Positions 20,332 to 21,046 of a stretch of 21,046 nucleotides of DNA are shown here, one piece after another. The notes beneath the pieces are model-generated. The model was not told the origin of the DNA. It searched no databases and saw nothing but the letters and a program-made list of their open reading frames with translations. Every line of letters begins with the position of its first letter. The first letter of the stretch is position 1. Origin of the DNA: CAYORM01 sp964406375 (GTDB lineage: Bacteria; Pseudomonadota; Alphaproteobacteria; DSM-16000; Inquilinaceae). The position numbers were made by a program, and so were the translations under genes. The stretch lies in contig CAYORM010000047.1 in the NCBI GenBank assembly GCA_964406375.1, positions 1 to 21,046 on the forward strand. The letters are read 5' to 3'.

Positions 20332-21046
20332 ATGGCCTCGTACCAGTACATCTACGTCATGAAGGACCTGACCAAGGCCTATCCGGGCGGCAAGACCGTC
20401 CTGGAGAAGATTTGGCTGTCCTTCCTGCCCGGCGCGAAGATCGGCGTGCTCGGCCCGAACGGCGCGGGCAAGTCGACGCTGCTCAGGATCATGGCCGGGC
20501 TCGACACCGAGTACACCGGCGAGGCCTGGGCGGCTCAGGGCGCCAAGGTCGGCTACCTTCCGCAGGAACCGCAGCTCGACGAGACCAAGACCGTCGCCGA
20601 GAACGTGCTCGAAGGGCTTGGTGAGGCGAAGGCGCTGATCGACCGGTTCAACGAGGTGTCGAACGCGCTCGGCGATCCGGATGCCGATTTCGACGCGCTG
20701 CTCGCCGAGCAGGCGGAGCTGCAGGAGAAGATCGACGCCGCGGATGCCTGGGATCTCGACCGAACTGTCGAGATCGCCATGGATGCGCTGCGCTGCCCGC
20801 CGGGGGAGAGCCCGGTCGCCCATCTCTCCGGCGGCGAGAAGCGCCGGGTCGCGTTGGCCAAGCTGCTGCTCTCCAAGCCCGACCTCCTGCTGCTCGACGA
20901 GCCGACCAACCATCTCGACGCGGAATCGGTCGCCTGGCTCGAGCGGCATCTGCGGGACTATGCGGGCACCGTGGTGATGGTGACCCACGACCGCTATTTC
21001 CTCGACAATGTCACCGGCTGGATCCTCGAGCTCGACCGCGGGCGCG
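20332..21046 (+). CDS. ettA: Energy-dependent translational throttle protein EttA (ABC-F), N-terminal part
   Basis: The first 238 residues are visible; the gene runs off the window. The first ABC domain is complete: Walker A GPNGAGKST (41-49), signature LSGGEKRR (165-172), Walker B with catalytic E190 (LLLLDEPTNHLD) and the H-loop THDRYFLDN. An inserted arm of about 45 residues (95-138, GLGEAKALIDRFNEVSNALG...) and the opening YQYIYVMKDLTKAYPGGK are typical of EttA rather than Uup or YheS. EttA binds the ribosomal E site and gates the first elongation steps according to ATP/ADP. GGAGCGGCGGC precedes the ATG. It diverges from the hypothetical/exoD-like pair. Confidence 0.95.
   Translation, partial: MASYQYIYVMKDLTKAYPGGKTVLEKIWLSFLPGAKIGVLGPNGAGKSTLLRIMAGLDTEYTGEAWAAQGAKVGYLPQEPQLDETKTVAENVLEGLGEAKALIDRFNEVSNALGDPDADFDALLAEQAELQEKIDAADAWDLDRTVEIAMDALRCPPGESPVAHLSGGEKRRVALAKLLLSKPDLLLLDEPTNHLDAESVAWLERHLRDYAGTVVMVTHDRYFLDNVTGWILELDRGR

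Overview
The window is chromosomal DNA from a high-GC alphaproteobacterium, most likely a member of Rhodospirillales in the broad sense. Three things support this: the gene run NDUFA12 - mlaD - DUF2155 protein - aat - accC - accB - aroQ, small DUF1127 proteins, and a B12-dependent (class II) ribonucleotide reductase. Protein-coding density is high. I see no transposase, phage gene, CRISPR array, tRNA or rRNA.

Left end (1-2300). The 5' part of nrdJ reads leftward. Its long, AT-rich leader holds a hairpin, DnaA-box-like sites and a pair of NrdR-box-like sites 31 bp apart. Next come two leftward DUF1127 genes. The segment between them holds a hairpin whose minus-strand RNA loop is almost pure CCUCCUCCC, followed by a strong intrinsic terminator. 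This matches the DUF1127-linked 'cuckoo'/CcsR class of anti-Shine-Dalgarno small RNAs. A 100-N assembly gap falls exactly inside this hairpin and is flanked by identical 34-bp ends, so the copy number of the RNA unit is unknown. Both DUF1127 genes share a 12-bp upstream motif.

Centre (2300-9200). Rightward genes encode an LCCL-domain lipoprotein, the complex I accessory subunit NDUFA12, the lipid-transport protein MlaD and a secreted DUF2155 protein. They converge on a leftward operon aroQ-accB-accC-aat (dehydroquinate dehydratase, acetyl-CoA carboxylase biotin carrier and biotin carboxylase, and the N-end-rule aminoacyl transferase). A leftward GH13 alpha-glucosidase lies upstream.

Right half (9200-21046). 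treZ diverges from the alpha-glucosidase, with no treY nearby. Leftward anmK (cell-wall recycling), a pirin and wrbA follow. A LysR-type regulator diverges from wrbA, giving a small quinone/redox module. Then come a PAS-domain protein and argS (rightward), an enolase-superfamily enzyme (leftward), a HIT protein and rpmE (rightward; rpmE has a good sigma-70 promoter and a terminator), an exoD-like gene with an upstream unknown gene (leftward), and the start of ettA (rightward, cut by the window end).

Most genes are housekeeping. The segment most worth following up is the DUF1127/anti-Shine-Dalgarno RNA locus at about 900-2120.
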